Source of the DNA: Boletus sp. NGJ
Lineage: Eukaryota > Basidiomycota > Agaricomycetes > Boletales > Boletaceae
Assembly (NCBI GenBank): GCA_019096195.1
Contig: JAGTXK010000014.1
Span: 1 to 64,000, forward strand
Reading direction: 5' to 3'
DNA: 64,000 nucleotides
Under the pieces are notes generated by a model. That model was not told the DNA's origin. It was given only the letters and a program-made list of their open reading frames with translations, and did no database searches. Positions 36,492 through 49,132 of this stretch are shown here, piece by piece; the first letter of the stretch is position 1, and each line of letters begins with the position of its first letter. The translations under genes were made by a program, and so were the position numbers.

Positions 36492-37236
36492 CTGAAGGGA
36501 GTAGGGTAGGTAACCCGAGAGGAACTGATAAAAAGAGAGAAGGCAAGCCCAGAAGCGACCGCCCACGAGCTCGATCGGTGAGTCCATGTTTTCTAACAGG
36601 TAGTTCCGAAGAGAACTGATGGTGATTCCGTTATTCCCTAGAAATCTGACACGATGAACCGAACTATTCTCATGCTCCAAGGATTCGCGACGGCCAGTTG
36701 AGGTGGAGGAGGAGCGGCTGATGATAATGGGAGCTCGGTTTGGATGAGACCAAAGCTTCGCTTGAGTGTGAGCTTTGTGGAGGTGGTGAGCAAAAGGACA
36801 GACCCACCCAAATAAAGCACCGGGGAACATGACGAGATTTGGCCGGTCGGGTCCTATGGCACTGTCTAGCTACAAATATTAGCGATCGAACTTGTCTACT
36901 ATCACGTGCCAAAGGTAATGTATGCACGACTCACAAAGACTTTGACGCTACGCATGGTTGTGTGCATCTGATATCAATTAAGCAGAAGTTGCGACTCATC
37001 TCCCGACGACATAGCATCCGAGACATCTTACTTAACACCATTAGTCGACTCCATCTCGAACTCACTGCATACTCACGGTACTACATAATACGAACAGTGG
37101 ATGGACAGAAGAACATGGGTTCAACCGAAATTTCCTCACATGCAGGGTTGTCGTACGCATTCCCACTCCATTCCGTCACTCAGCTCAAGACTTAGGTTAT
37201 ACATCGATCCGTTGCTTGCGAACTGGCTTAGCCCCA
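36492..37236. other. Upstream region of the fucosidase gene
   Basis: Contains an in-frame upstream extension on the minus strand up to 36830, which I regard as leader rather than protein. One CACGTG lies near 36903. No other gene seen. Confidence 0.45.
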
Positions 37237-37830
37237 CGGCATAATTCACGACGTGACTTGCCTTTGCCGTTCGTTAACAACGGCGTCGACCGTATTGCGA
37301 CGTGAACTTTCTGCCGCTCCAGGAAAGTTGAGGGTAATCCCTCCAAGAAGACGCGCACCTCTGATCAGGCTAACATTGGTAAAATTTATGGTTTTGCCGC
37401 AGTTGTCAGGGGACCGATAACCAATCAGACAAATCGGATGCGGTGAGCTTTGAGGTCGTCCGCCATGTTCATTTTACGAGCGAATTTACTTCAATTTACT
37501 CTGAGAGCATTTCTGACGGCACAGTTCGATCCGACAGGCTTGCAACTTCAACACAGCACGGTCCGTTGGCGTTGGGCTTGGAATCCTCCTTTCCAGTTGG
37601 ATTGTGTACTATGCGAGTGTGTTGGTGGACTTTACGCAGGCCTGAATGTTACTCTGTCACCCGAGTCAGTCCACTGTCCACTGCCAATAATATCATGGAT
37701 ATACCGGGAAAAGGTTGTACCGTCCTGTTACCAAGTTGTTCGTGTAATCGCACCGTCAAGCTTTAAGCTTATCGAAAAATTGTTCAGTGTGCTGCCACGG
37801 CGGGTGACTGCTCCAACAGGGGCTTAGTCA
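37237..37830 (-). pseudogene. Decayed partial duplicate of the GH95 gene
   Basis: Two parts of the neighbouring fucosidase gene recur here on the same strand. Bases 37240-37385 read LIRGARLLGGITLNF and VVNERQR, matching the C-terminal [15 protein letters not shown] and downstream residues. Bases about 37600-37830 match the N-terminal half at nucleotide level: the tract near 37710-37760 aligns with 35725-35775, and 37641-37670 with 35641-35685. About 1.5-2 kb of coding sequence between them is absent and no continuous frame remains. The copy sits directly upstream of the intact gene in the same order, as expected for a tandem duplication followed by internal deletion. Confidence 0.72.
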
Positions 37831-37950
37831 CATGATCAAATCAAGCGCTTGACCCGCGAATAGGCAGCTTGAGTCACATACCAAGCTCGCCTCACGCACT
37901 ACTCGTACTATCCAGCTTCCGACTCCCTTTCGCCACAAACGTACAGCACC

Positions 37951-38909
37951 ATGGCCGCAAGACCCCTTAACGACGACGAAGTGTTGAGCGAGATGAACAA
38001 GATGGTCCGTTCCCTCGATCTGTTCGGTGACACGTTACTTAATGCGGGAGCGGTGTCTAGGTGACTTTCATCAAGCAAGAAGCCTTGGAAAAGGCTCGAG
38101 AGATCAAAGTCAAGGCGGACGAGGAGTTTGCCATCGAGAAGGTGCGAACCAACCGATGTGGCTCATCCGACGCATGCTCATGGTCGTTCCCTCCGGTAGG
38201 CCAAACTCGTCAAACAAGACCAACAAGCTATCGATGCGCAATACGAAAAGAAACGCAAAGGTGTCGAGGTTGCGCAAAAGATGTACGTATACGCCCGTCT
38301 TTGTCGTGACGTGCCCTCATGCAAACGACCGCGTTAGCACACAATCTAATCTGACGAACAAGTCGCGTTTGAAACTGTTGCATCGTAGGGAAGAGCAGGT
38401 CCAGGAATTGTTTGAGATGGCACGTTCACAGATCGTGACGTTTGCCGAGGATGAGGGTCGGTACGCGCAGTTTCTCGAAGGGGCCATCGTTCAAGGATTC
38501 CTCCAACTCATGGAGACACACGTGACGCTGATCGTGCGCGAAAAAGACGTTGGGCAGGTGCAAAAAGCCGGAGAAGCTGCTGCTGAGACTTACAACCAGC
38601 TCAGCGGTCGTCGGGTAGCTTTTGATGTCCAGGGAACACTGAGCGACGAGGGGTATGATTCCATTTCATTCTAGTATTGTGCAAGGTTTCTCATACACCG
38701 TCAACTAGTTCTGGAGGTGTCAAACTCGCGAGCGGCAGCAAGCGAATAACGATCGACAACACCCTGGATGAGCGTTTAAGATTGCTGGAAGACCGAGTGA
38801 GCAGCTTCTTTTGAGCGACACGTCTCGGCCACTGATACTCTAATAGATGTTGCCGGAGATCAGAAGAGATTTGTTCGGACCCAACGAGAACAGAACGTTC
38901 TACTCGTAA
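37951..38909 (+). CDS. VMA4: V-type proton ATPase subunit E
   Basis: Peripheral-stalk subunit of the vacuolar proton pump. Start at 37951 gives MAARPLNDDEVLSEMNKM. Exons then read FIKQEALEKAREIKVKADEE, FAIEKAKLVKQDQQAIDAQY, EKKRKGVEVAQK, SNLTNKSRLKLLHRREEQVQ, LFEMARSQIVTFAEDEGRYA, QFLEGAIVQGFLQLME, VKLASGSKRITIDNTLDERL and RLLEDRMLPEIRRDLFG, ending NENRTFYS at 38909. The charged N-terminal helix and globular C-terminal domain are both complete. Five to six introns of ordinary size. Confidence 0.94.
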
Positions 38910-39279
38910 TCCTATGCAGAAGCATCAGAGTTTGGCATCCTTCTGGTCACCAGCAGCCGATAGTCACGAAATACGACATTTGATATTTCGTGTAAAGGTG
39001 TACTCTGCTGGCGCAACCCAATATATCCTGTTCGCTTCAGTGATAGCCACGAGAAGAACCCATGGCTTGTCTCGTTATTCTGGTTAGCTTGGCCCAATGA
39101 TTAGCCCATGTACCACGCCAAGTACTGCTGTGGTCATGCTTGACGAGGACAAAGTGAATCGCCCGTGAGCATGCACGAGGAACACGCAAGTTCAAGGGAC
39201 GCAATCGAGGCCATGTAAACTACACCAGTCCATATCTACAATCGAACGGAGCTCGAAGCGTTGTCAAAAAACAAAAGAC
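38910..39279. other. Intergenic region upstream of the second tRNA-Gly
   Basis: V-ATPase 3' flank. No supported frame, repeat or RNA gene. Confidence 0.5.
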
Positions 39280-39350
39280 TGCATTAAGAGGGAATCGAAC
39301 CCCCGGCGGGTCGATGGCAACGACCCAGGTTACCACTACCCCATTAATGC
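39280..39350 (-). tRNA. tRNA-Gly (anticodon GCC), second copy
   Basis: Identical in sequence to 32771-32841, same strand, intronless. A T4 run follows within a few bases of the 3' end and a T6 run further on (minus strand). Flanking sequence differs from that of the first copy, so this is not simply part of a recent segmental duplication. Confidence 0.95.
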
Positions 39351-40232
39351 GGTGTTAGTGAGTACGTGAAGCCACGCCAAGGTGATCTTCATCGCTACGT
39401 GCATGTCTATTTTTTTTTTTTTGAACATATGGAACCCATGCTCTTTTTTCGCCAATGCTTGGGGCTGCATTGCGCTAATTTCCTCTGTGGTGTTTATGAA
39501 TCGTCGCAGTGGGTCACGGGTATCATGAATCTGGCCTCGTTTATCGATCGAGGGCAACGTGTACCGTGACACCGAGACCACACCGCTCGTCGGTCGGTCA
39601 GTTCTGAGTCTAAAGTGATCATTCGCTGTACGATGACGGCCATAAAAGCTGGTTACACCACGTGGCTCCTAGTCTGGTGACCAGCCCCGCCTATGAGGTC
39701 GAACGCCTCATAGACGGGCTCGTCACCAGACCAGGCGGCTCCTATGACACTCCGTTCGAGTCCTTCCGCATGGTGTTACTTGTTATGCACAGCTCTCTCG
39801 TCTATCGCTCCATCTCGCTTATTCATACTCTAGGAACGCGCAAGTCTAATGGTATGTCGCGTACGTGGATGAAAAAAGCGGGAATGAAATCCGGCATCGA
39901 CGGCAAAATGCTTCCAAAGGGTGTGTGGTACATATGGCACATGGTCAACAACCGGGAGAACGCAGGTGTCAATGCAATGGTCCAAAAGGTTACGAGTAAT
40001 TTAACGTGCAATGTGGTTGGAAATAACTTTGGCCATGGATGATGAGATAATTAGGTAGAGGTCCATACAAAAAAGTGGTGAAACTGGTGGGTTGGGTTCT
40101 TCAACAGAAGACCAGTCTGTCTATTGGGGTTATCTTCGCAGTGGGTGCATGTGCCGGCATGGTGATTGCTTCAAGTTGCTTGAGTACGCGACATGGTGCA
40201 TGAGGAGAATGTGAGGTGGAGAGACATGGTGC
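39351..40232. other. Stretch without a supported gene; contains a strong hairpin
   Basis: A plus-strand frame at 39662-40042 (126 codons) starts in the hairpin described separately and matches no family I recognise. The rest is the 3' flank of the GT2 gene. Confidence 0.4.
39672..39732. repeat. Imperfect inverted repeat (hairpin)
   Basis: Arms of 27 and 26 bases (39672-39698 and 39706-39732) pair with two mismatches and a one-base bulge around a 7-base loop. Each arm contains the block GTCTGGTGAC and, innermost, CTATGAGG or its complement. Could be a terminator-like structure, a remnant of a small inverted-repeat element or a structured RNA; nothing distinguishes these. Confidence 0.7.
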
Positions 40233-43200
40233 TTAGTAGGAGAATATCATCAACCATGGGTTTAAGACGATCTGGAAACGCCACGATTAGTCAGCGTTCA
40301 TAATGACAGCATGTGTGATAGAACGCGGCATTTGGGGATGGCAATGTCCATGTAGGGGCCGATCACGCGAACATCCGGGCGGAAACAGTAAAGGTGGAAA
40401 GAATGGAAGAGTGCTCACCGGGAACAGTAGGTGACAAGAACAAACAATCCTGTGGTGCGAAGCACGTTAGTGTAAGGAAAAGCATTCGGGATAAGAAAAG
40501 ACCAACGCAAGCGGAAGAATGACAGCCCATCCGTTTCCAGTGAGCTGCCATTGATAAGGAACAAGCGGTGTGCTGACGATTATCATGCCCGCGATGAGGA
40601 CGATGCACACGAGGAAGGGAAACCAAAACCTGCAGGACGTGGTGGCGCATCAGCACCGATCGAATTACATCGTCGGGTAATGGAACCATAGATATCGGGA
40701 ACGTATCATGGGGCGCGAATGCAGGAAGGTTGGAGCGAGGAGGTTCCAGCAGGGGTAGGCCAGGAACGTGACGCAAGGAATGCGGAGCTAGACGACGAAA
40801 GCTTACCTCTTCAATATCCTCGGCACTTCCTTGAAGAAATTGGATCGTTCCACTTCCTTTTTCGTGGCCGTCCAGGTGATATCATATGAGAATAGATGTG
40901 CCAACATGGCCAGCGAAAGCGGAATACCAAGACCTCCGAAGAAGAAGAAACTGGTATCTCATGAATTCCTGCTGCTAAGGCGGCCATATGAGTACTCACA
41001 AGAATGGAATCCACATCAAACTTTCCATAGCAGCCCACACCATGCCCTTCTCGCCTAGTCGGTATTGCAGTAATGCGTAGGCCAGATTTCCGAGACCGAA
41101 AAACACGACGGTTGTGGCCAGCCAGATCTCGAAGCTGTGCATGTAAAAACCGTCCACAGGAAACTGAAATCCGAGTAAAAAGTAGTTTAGGAATGAGAGC
41201 GTGACAGAGACGGAAATTCCATCTGTTGATCGCCGTTGAGTTATATAAAAGGAATTGGATAAAATAAGACGGACAGTACGAGAACATGTCTTGGGAAAAA
41301 CAATCAGATCAAGTTAAGCCCTCGCGTCAGAAATGGTGAACATACAAGCCAACATGGATATCTTGTAATGCGTCGGAGCACTCGACCACAAGAATTTGTG
41401 AATTTGGTGATTGATAGGTCCTTTACGCCACCATTGCACGAGTGGGTTGAATAACAACCTATTGAGGGAAATTATTACCCATGGGGCACGAGATAGGCAG
41501 GATGCTCACTCGCTACATCCATAGGCATACTTCTGCCAACGGTTGAGTTCGTCATCTACGGTGAGTGATACGCCCTCCTTAAAGCTACCTTTAGAGTATG
41601 ATGCCCATCTAGATGAGATGTATGCGTAAACGGTCATTCAATTTCCGAATGTGGGGCTGGAACCAACGCACCGGATAATGTAGCCACGTAATTGTAATCT
41701 GAGGGCCATATCAAAGTCCTCACTTACATTGGATTCCGACCATATCTTTTGTTTACCGTCCGCGGAGTCGACGAAAGCAGCATCTTGGAGTGCCTGCCAA
41801 CGGAGGAAGGCATTATGGCCGACAAACGGGGCGACTTCACCATTAGCGCAAGCCATGGAGATACATTTGTTGATTCGACGTGTGAAGAACGCAATCCCAT
41901 TTTCAAAGTAGTGGTGCGCGACCTGCATGACGTCTGGAGTGTCTGTAAGCAAGCCGAGCTGGGGTAATAGGGGAATTGAAGCCACAGACCGCTCTCGTGC
42001 TGCAGTACCGCAAGTTCCTGGCCCGCGAGCTCCGCGAATTCGCGCGCAGCATCGCGGAAACAGTCCTCCGGTACAACCGTATCGGCGTCGACGAGTAAAA
42101 TTATGGGACCAATGCGGACTGAGCGGGAATTCGCAGCCCAGGGGCGGTAGAGGGAGCCAGATTCTTGGAACACTGATCATGCGAATCCCTTTAGTGTCAA
42201 CGGACAATAGCAACGAAGAATCGAACATACCTTCTTCCATTACCATCTGCAACGCACGTTCTTCCAGGTCTTCGATTGCATTTGGTGCTCCAGAGCCGCC
42301 TGTCAAGACAGGAGCGGAAGCTCCCGGTGTTCCAGGTCTAGTAGGGGTGCCAGTACCACTCGATGCTTGGGCCATGTACGGCTGGATCACACTTTGGTCG
42401 TTTCCTGCACGTCCTTCGTATTGTAACCCGTATGTACCCGGAGTCGGCGCCGCGGCACAGTTGTCCAATCCAGACGTGGAGACGGAACCGCGGAGATTTG
42501 AGGATGATGTCTCCGAATGGAGACGCTCGAGGATGCGCTCCATACGTAAACTCAGATCAAGTGCGTAATTCATGTTCGAGGCTTTCTTGAAACGACCCGC
42601 ACGTTTAAAGCCTACATATTGCTTTCGCAAGACTCGACCACGGAGTGATGCAGCCTACACACCTTGTGGATTTGTCTTGGCGTTGAATGTATGGGCTGGA
42701 CGAGCGACCCAACCGATGTTATGTGTAGCATAAAAGGACAAACGAGCAGCGGCCTCGGCGGGAGGGAGCAGACGCAAACCGTCGTCGTTCACGAATATAG
42801 AGGATGTTCCGCCTTGTCGGGCGTAGGTCTGCATGGCACGTTTGAGTGACTCTATCGACGGAGCCCTGGGTTTGGCCGTTAGACAGATCGCGATCGGATA
42901 GAGTAGGAAAGACCCACAAGACTGCGTCTAGGCCTTCTTTGTAAACAGGCATTTGGATCGTGATGTGAGGTAGTGCGGTATCCACTTCCTTGTTTGGCTT
43001 GGGTGGGACCGCAGAGTAGTATCGCGAGTTGTGGTAGTAGTGTGCGATTGGACCGAATGCCATGGAGAGGTTCTGGACGAGCTGAAGAGTGAAGAACTGA
43101 CAAAGGAAAGGTGTTGATAGATGGTGTACGTTAGACCGATGATGACTGACCAGTGATACGGCGAATAGAACAGGGATGAGGATGAGGAGCAGGAAATGTG

Positions 43201-44104
43201 TGTAGTCTTGGTCGAGCATATACTCCTGTAGGAGGATCTTGATGCCGTTTCCCATGAAGACTGTACTCGGAAACGGATTTAGGCGAGTGTGGATCGAATG
43301 CTGTAGGGGTTCTTACCTACGGAAAGCGCTGCAGCCAATCCGTTGTAGAACGGGGCATAAAGGACGGTGGTGCGCTGAGCGGGTTCTCGTGCCTTTTCAA
43401 TTTCTGACGGAGACATGAGCACCTTGCGCCCATACCACGTGCGTCGGCATCGTGGTGGAGTGGGAGTTGGGGTCTCTGATTCGACGTGTTTCTCATTCGG
43501 TCGAGGTGTGCCGAGGGGGGAGTGGCCAGAGATTGATGGGGGAGCAGAGTGAGTAGAGATGATGGAGGAGGAGAGGGGGGGACGATTTCGCCAGAGGAGA
43601 CGTATGAGACGGTCTTCGAACTCACGGGCGATGGGTATGATGGTGTCCAAAGAGTCGGCCCAGACGACGAGGACACGTTCGTCGCGCTGGAGGGAGGCTA
43701 AGCTGTCGAGGGGAATGGATACGAGGCAACGGACGCACGATGAACGCAGCGTTCTGTTCCTTGTCGGCGTGCGGAAGGAGGACCATGGTGTCCATGATCT
43801 GTATGCGTGTGTTTGCGTCGACATAGATGCAGTCCGCCTTCAAGTCGTCGGGTGCAGACTCTGCGAGGGCGGCGTGTACTGCGGCGCTTCTGACCTTTAC
43901 GGCGACGAGGGGGTTGAGGGCGGCGACGGCAGCCTCGAATGGTTCGAGCGCGGCGACCTCGTAGGGAAAGACACGAAAAGAGCCGTCGTGCGTGCGGAGA
44001 CAGACGCCAGGTGGGAGAGCGTCTTCGTTTGGACGAAACCAGGCGTCGCCCTGTGTCTGCTTGAAGATCCAGTGGAGGGTGGCATCGTATCTGTCGTAGT
44101 CCAT
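40233..44104 (-). CDS. Family 2 processive glycosyltransferase-like membrane protein
   Basis: Polytopic enzyme of the fungal GT2 group related to polysaccharide synthases; product unknown. Start at 44104 gives MDYDRYDATLHWIFKQTQGD. After a cytosolic N-terminal part come membrane spans (FLLLILIPVLFAVSL) and the GT-A domain: ITIQMPVYKEGLDAV with the first motif, QGFKRAGRFKKASNMNYAL, ILLVDADTVVPEDCF (DxD, about 42080), CANGEVAPFVGHNAFLRW, WSESNVSEDFDMALRLQLRG (catalytic Asp), and NRWQKYAYGCSE in the place of the QxxRW block. Five or more further spans follow (YFLLGFQFPVDGFY, WLATTVVFFGLGNLAYALLQ, FWFPFLVCIVLIAGMIIVS). The last exon ends IVLNPWLMIFSY at 40233. A low-complexity Gly/Pro/Thr insert lies in the middle (about 42270-42460). 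Divergent from the GH16 gene with 158 bases between. Confidence 0.85.
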
Positions 44105-44218
44105 GGCAGCGACAGCAGCTCGACGAGAGAAAAACGTAGCTTATATGAGGGACCGAATCTGAGATCGACCCAATTCGGAAACGACGGCGACTCGAGTCCT
44201 CGTTTCAGCGAGGACGCC

Positions 44219-44224
44219 TATAAA
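44219..44224 (+). promoter_or_regulatory. TATA box of the GH16 gene
   Basis: TATAAA lies 39 bases before the GH16 start codon, inside the 158-base divergent promoter. An adenine run at 44251-44262 directly precedes the ATG. Confidence 0.45.
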
Positions 44225-44262
44225 TCTGTTTAATTTGCCGTGGCCACTGCAAAAAAAAAAAA

Positions 44263-46865
44263 ATGTCTCCAAGCGGTCACTCCTGCAACGCGTCCAGCGA
44301 AGACGACTCCCTCACAGGCCACCCTCCCTTGTCCCCCCCCCGGCCGTTCTTCCTCGCCTCGTCCCGCCCCAGCGATGACTCCCTGGAGAACACATCCGAC
44401 TCTGACCGCGACCTCTCCCCGCGGAGCTCCCTTGCAGCCTCCTCCACACGCAAGACTCCCCGCAACCACCGTCGTCGCTCCCAGCTCGCAATCAGCGCAC
44501 ACTCTGCCGACCAACCCGCAGACGACCAGGCCTGGACACCCACCACCTGGTACGACCACCCCGGCCAGCAGAGACCACCCCCATCGGCGTACACCTTCCC
44601 ATTCGACCCCCTCCTATCGCGGAAGAGCAGCGCCGAGTCTATGCGCGTCGCAGCACCAGCCCGTATGCCGCGCATCACAGACGGTTTGCCCCTTCCCCAA
44701 CCACCCTTCCTGGCAAACACGTCCTCCAACGCACCTTATCGCTCCTCGACCGGCTCCGTCTCAAATTCGACCCTCTATCGCTCTTCTGCCGCCGCGGGCA
44801 TCGCAGACGCCGCACCCAGGACAAGCTCCGCGACGTTCCGCACCCCCTTCCTCTCCCCCGCATCCCGTCCATCCAGCACTTGGTCCCCGCCCCCGCAATT
44901 CAACGCTCTTCCCTTCAGCGCGCCCTCGAACGCAAACTCAACCACAGCGCTCCCCTTGCCTCCCGTCCAAAAAAAGGCAATGGCCTCCACCCGCTTGCGC
45001 GAGAAACTCCGCGACGAGGAAAAGCCCTGGCTTGCGCTCAACAAGACCAAGCTCGAGCGTGCGAGCAAATGGGTCACGTTTGGCTGTCTCCTCGTAGGCG
45101 TCGCCGTCGCCGCTTTGCTGGTCTTTCGCGGATACCAGACAGTCCACCTCCTTCAAAACAGCCAGCTGTGCATCGTCCTCAACGACGATTTCAGCGGAGG
45201 TAGCCTCGACACGAACAGCTGGTCATTTGATGTGGAGCTGGGTGGGTTTGGGTGAGTGCGACAACAAACATGCATAAAATATGATTCTACATGCCACATA
45301 GAAACGGCGAGTTTGAGATGACAACCAATTCACAGAACAACGTCTACATCTCCAACGGCCAACTGTACATCATGCCAACACTCACCAGCGACACCATCTC
45401 CGGCGGCTATAGCTCTGTGATGAATAATGCAACATACACGCTGGATGGGTGCACTGCAAGCAACGGTAGGTCCTGCGAGTCCGAAACCGGACTCATTCAC
45501 TGACTCCTGCCAGGCGTCAGTGACCAAGGAGCATTCGTACTCCCAGGCCAAATAAGGCAATACACCGGAAACGGAACCACAACCAACGGCACCGCCACTG
45601 GCAATGCCGGGGGCACCACCGGCAACACCACCACCACTGGCGGTGGTACAATCAGTGGTGGAACAAACTCGACCAACTCGACCACCCCCTCCAACTCTAC
45701 CTCGTCCTCCGGAGGAGGGGCCAATGCGTGCACCGCCGTGTCCTCTACGCAGGCTAGCACCGTGATCAACCCCGTCATGAGCGGTCGCATCAACACCCGG
45801 GGCAAAAAGTCAATCAAGTATGGCAAGGTCGAAGTCCGTGCCAAACTGCCCCAGGGTGACTGGTTGTGGCCCGCGATATGGATGTTGCCCGAAGGTAACG
45901 ACACCTCCACCCCCGCAGGCACTGGTGTTTATGGTGGGTGGCCAGCGAGCGGGGAAATTGACGTATGCCGAGTGGTCGTTGCTCCGTCGTGTTCGATGCT
46001 AACGTGCTTGGCACAGATCATGGAAGCAAGAGGCAACCTGCCTTCATACCCTGCGCAAGGTTCCAACTATGTGCGCTCGACCATGAACTATGGTCCTTTC
46101 CCTTCCGGCTCCACACCCATATCGACCGGTAAGCCATACTTCATATCGGCACCACGCTGAACGCGACCGTGGCCTCCTCAGGCGCCAACAGTGTCACCGC
46201 CACGCTTCTCAAGAGCCTCTACGGTTGGGTGAACACGAAACAAGGAAACTATGCAAGCGACTTCCACGTGTATGCGATGGAGTGGACAGACACCTGGATG
46301 CGGTTCTACACCGACAGTCGACTACAAGCCATGATCAATCTCGACATCTCGTCCAAGAACACGGACTCGTATTTCTTCAACGTCGGTGGTTTCCCCGCGG
46401 TGGCGATGAACATGTCGTCGGGCAACTACATCGAGGTTCAGGACCCATGGTCCACCGCCTACGGTGGTACCGCAGCTGCACCGTTTGATCAACGTGAGTG
46501 TATCCTCGACGCTTCTTTGCCATCCCCGATGCGACGTCCGTGATAGAATTTTACCTGCTCATCAACCTTGCAGTCGGTGGAACCAGCGGATGGTTCCCCG
46601 ATGGGGTTGGTGGGAAACCGTGGTATGACAGCTCTGCAAGTACGTCGAGTCCGCACCTGAGATGTGACAGCGGCGCACTAACATTAATGCATGACAGCTG
46701 CTATGCATGATTTTGCCGCGGACCAGAGTAAATGGAGTGCGACGTGGCCGCCGAGTGCTAATAGCCGGGCTTTCAGGATGTGAGTGCCGTCATGCCCCCC
46801 CCCTGTTTCGGCCCTTAATCGTTGCCCCTTGCAGTGACTATGTCAAGATGTGGCAACTTTGTTAG
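44263..46865 (+). CDS. Membrane-anchored GH16 glycosidase (laminarinase type)
   Basis: Type II membrane protein likely to cut or remodel beta-1,3-glucan at the cell surface. The first 265 residues are Ser/Pro-rich and cytosolic. One membrane span follows at about residues 269-290 (WVTFGCLLVGVAVAALLVF). The extracellular part reads NDDFSGGSLDTNSWSFDVEL, then a Gly/Asn/Thr spacer (45565-45720), NPVMSGRINTRGKKSIKYGK, VRAKLPQGDWLWPAIWMLP and the catalytic ExDxxE motif GEIDIMEARG, split by an intron after Asp (45963-46017). It continues with FHVYAMEWTDTWMRFYTD, FYLLINLAVGGTSGWFPDG and FRIDYVKMWQLC, stop at 46863-46865. The motif order fits laminarinase/beta-glucan-recognition GH16 more than Kre6/Skn1, although the N-terminal topology recalls Kre6. 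Confidence 0.88.
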
Positions 46866-47194
46866 CTGATAACTTCTTGCCATGGATTTGGACGGACAAC
46901 AACAGTTTTTGTTTTCTCAGCACGTGTGCTGGGAAACTTGCATCTATTTCATTCATATCATGACCGTGAAAAGGACTTGTTGCACTCAAACCCGTACCGA
47001 TCACGGTGCTTTATATCATGACACCTAGCATTCCGCTTGTTAGTTGCTGTCTCCGCTTTGCCTAGTCGAGCTCCGATAGATGACAGTCGACTCAAACCCC
47101 ATGTACGATTCGTCGCCAATTAGATTTTGCATCCGGCGCTGGTTCGCCGATCAAATATTTTGTACACCTTTCTAGTAAAGATGCCATCCACCGC
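46866..47194. other. Convergent 3' flanks of GH16 and LYS1
   Basis: No supported gene. One CACGTG near 46921. Confidence 0.5.
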
Positions 47195-48466
<1,272 letters not shown>

Positions 48467-49132
48467 TTTTTTTTTGGGGGGTAGATGGGTGTGCAGGTTC
48501 TTACAGACCTGATCTTGGATGATCTACTTGAATGACTCAATCTGATTTGAAATGACTCGATGCAAGTGACTTGGGTTATCGCGAGTCACTGAAAAGGGCA
48601 AGCATCAATTAGCCAATCTGTAACTGTACACAGCGCTCGTAGTGACTATCATAGTCTGTGTAATAAACGGTCACGAGTCTAAACTCGCTGAGCGACATTT
48701 TATTTTGTACCCACTGTCCCAGCGGCACTAAGATCGTAGATGAAAAGGTCTATCACATATATGATACCGATTGTACTTGGCAGATATCGAAGAGCTTTTC
48801 GGCGTCGTTTCCTGCAAAGGGTCGGATGGCCAGAAAGTCATGGATCAAAAATTCATCCGTGTTCGACGTGCATCACCCTGACTGAGGTCGCAAATGAATA
48901 TCGGGCGGCCCATTGAATGTCACAAAGGGTCTTGGAGCCTGCTCCAAAAAATTACTGTTGACGGCGCTATATTCTCAGGAGATAATCTGTCCAAGTCCGA
49001 ATATATACCGCGATAGAATCCGCCGCGTACTTGGCGCAGGGAAGACACAGGACAGGCATGGGATTGATAACGGTGTGATACGTCCGACCAGTCCAACGGC
49101 CCTAGCTTTCAAGATCTACACCTCACCACTCG
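48467..49132. other. LYS1 promoter and monooxygenase 3' flank
   Basis: Both flanking genes lie on the minus strand. Apart from the Gcn4-type sites listed separately I see nothing. The 110-codon plus-strand frame at 48913-49245 is antisense to the last monooxygenase exon. Confidence 0.5.
48533..48588. promoter_or_regulatory. Cluster of Gcn4/Cpc1-type TGACTC sites upstream of LYS1
   Basis: TGACTCA at 48533-48539, TGACTC at 48553-48558 and the complement GAGTCA at 48583-48588 lie within 67-122 bases upstream of the LYS1 start. TGACTC(A) is the binding core of Gcn4/Cpc1, the bZIP activator of amino-acid biosynthesis genes in fungi. Confidence 0.6.

Noticed and set aside
36492-36830. Longer N-terminus for the fucosidase starting at 36830
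   Set aside because: The start at 36491 yields a clean signal peptide directly before the GH95 opening motif; the upstream extension lacks one.
39662-40042. 126-codon plus-strand frame starting in the hairpin
   Set aside because: No similarity I know; its first 25 codons are the two arms of the inverted repeat, so the frame is probably incidental.
44240-45097. 285-codon frame overlapping the GH16 first exon in another frame
   Set aside because: Pro/Ser/Thr/Arg-rich shadow of a GC-rich exon; the other frame encodes the membrane span and GH16 domain.
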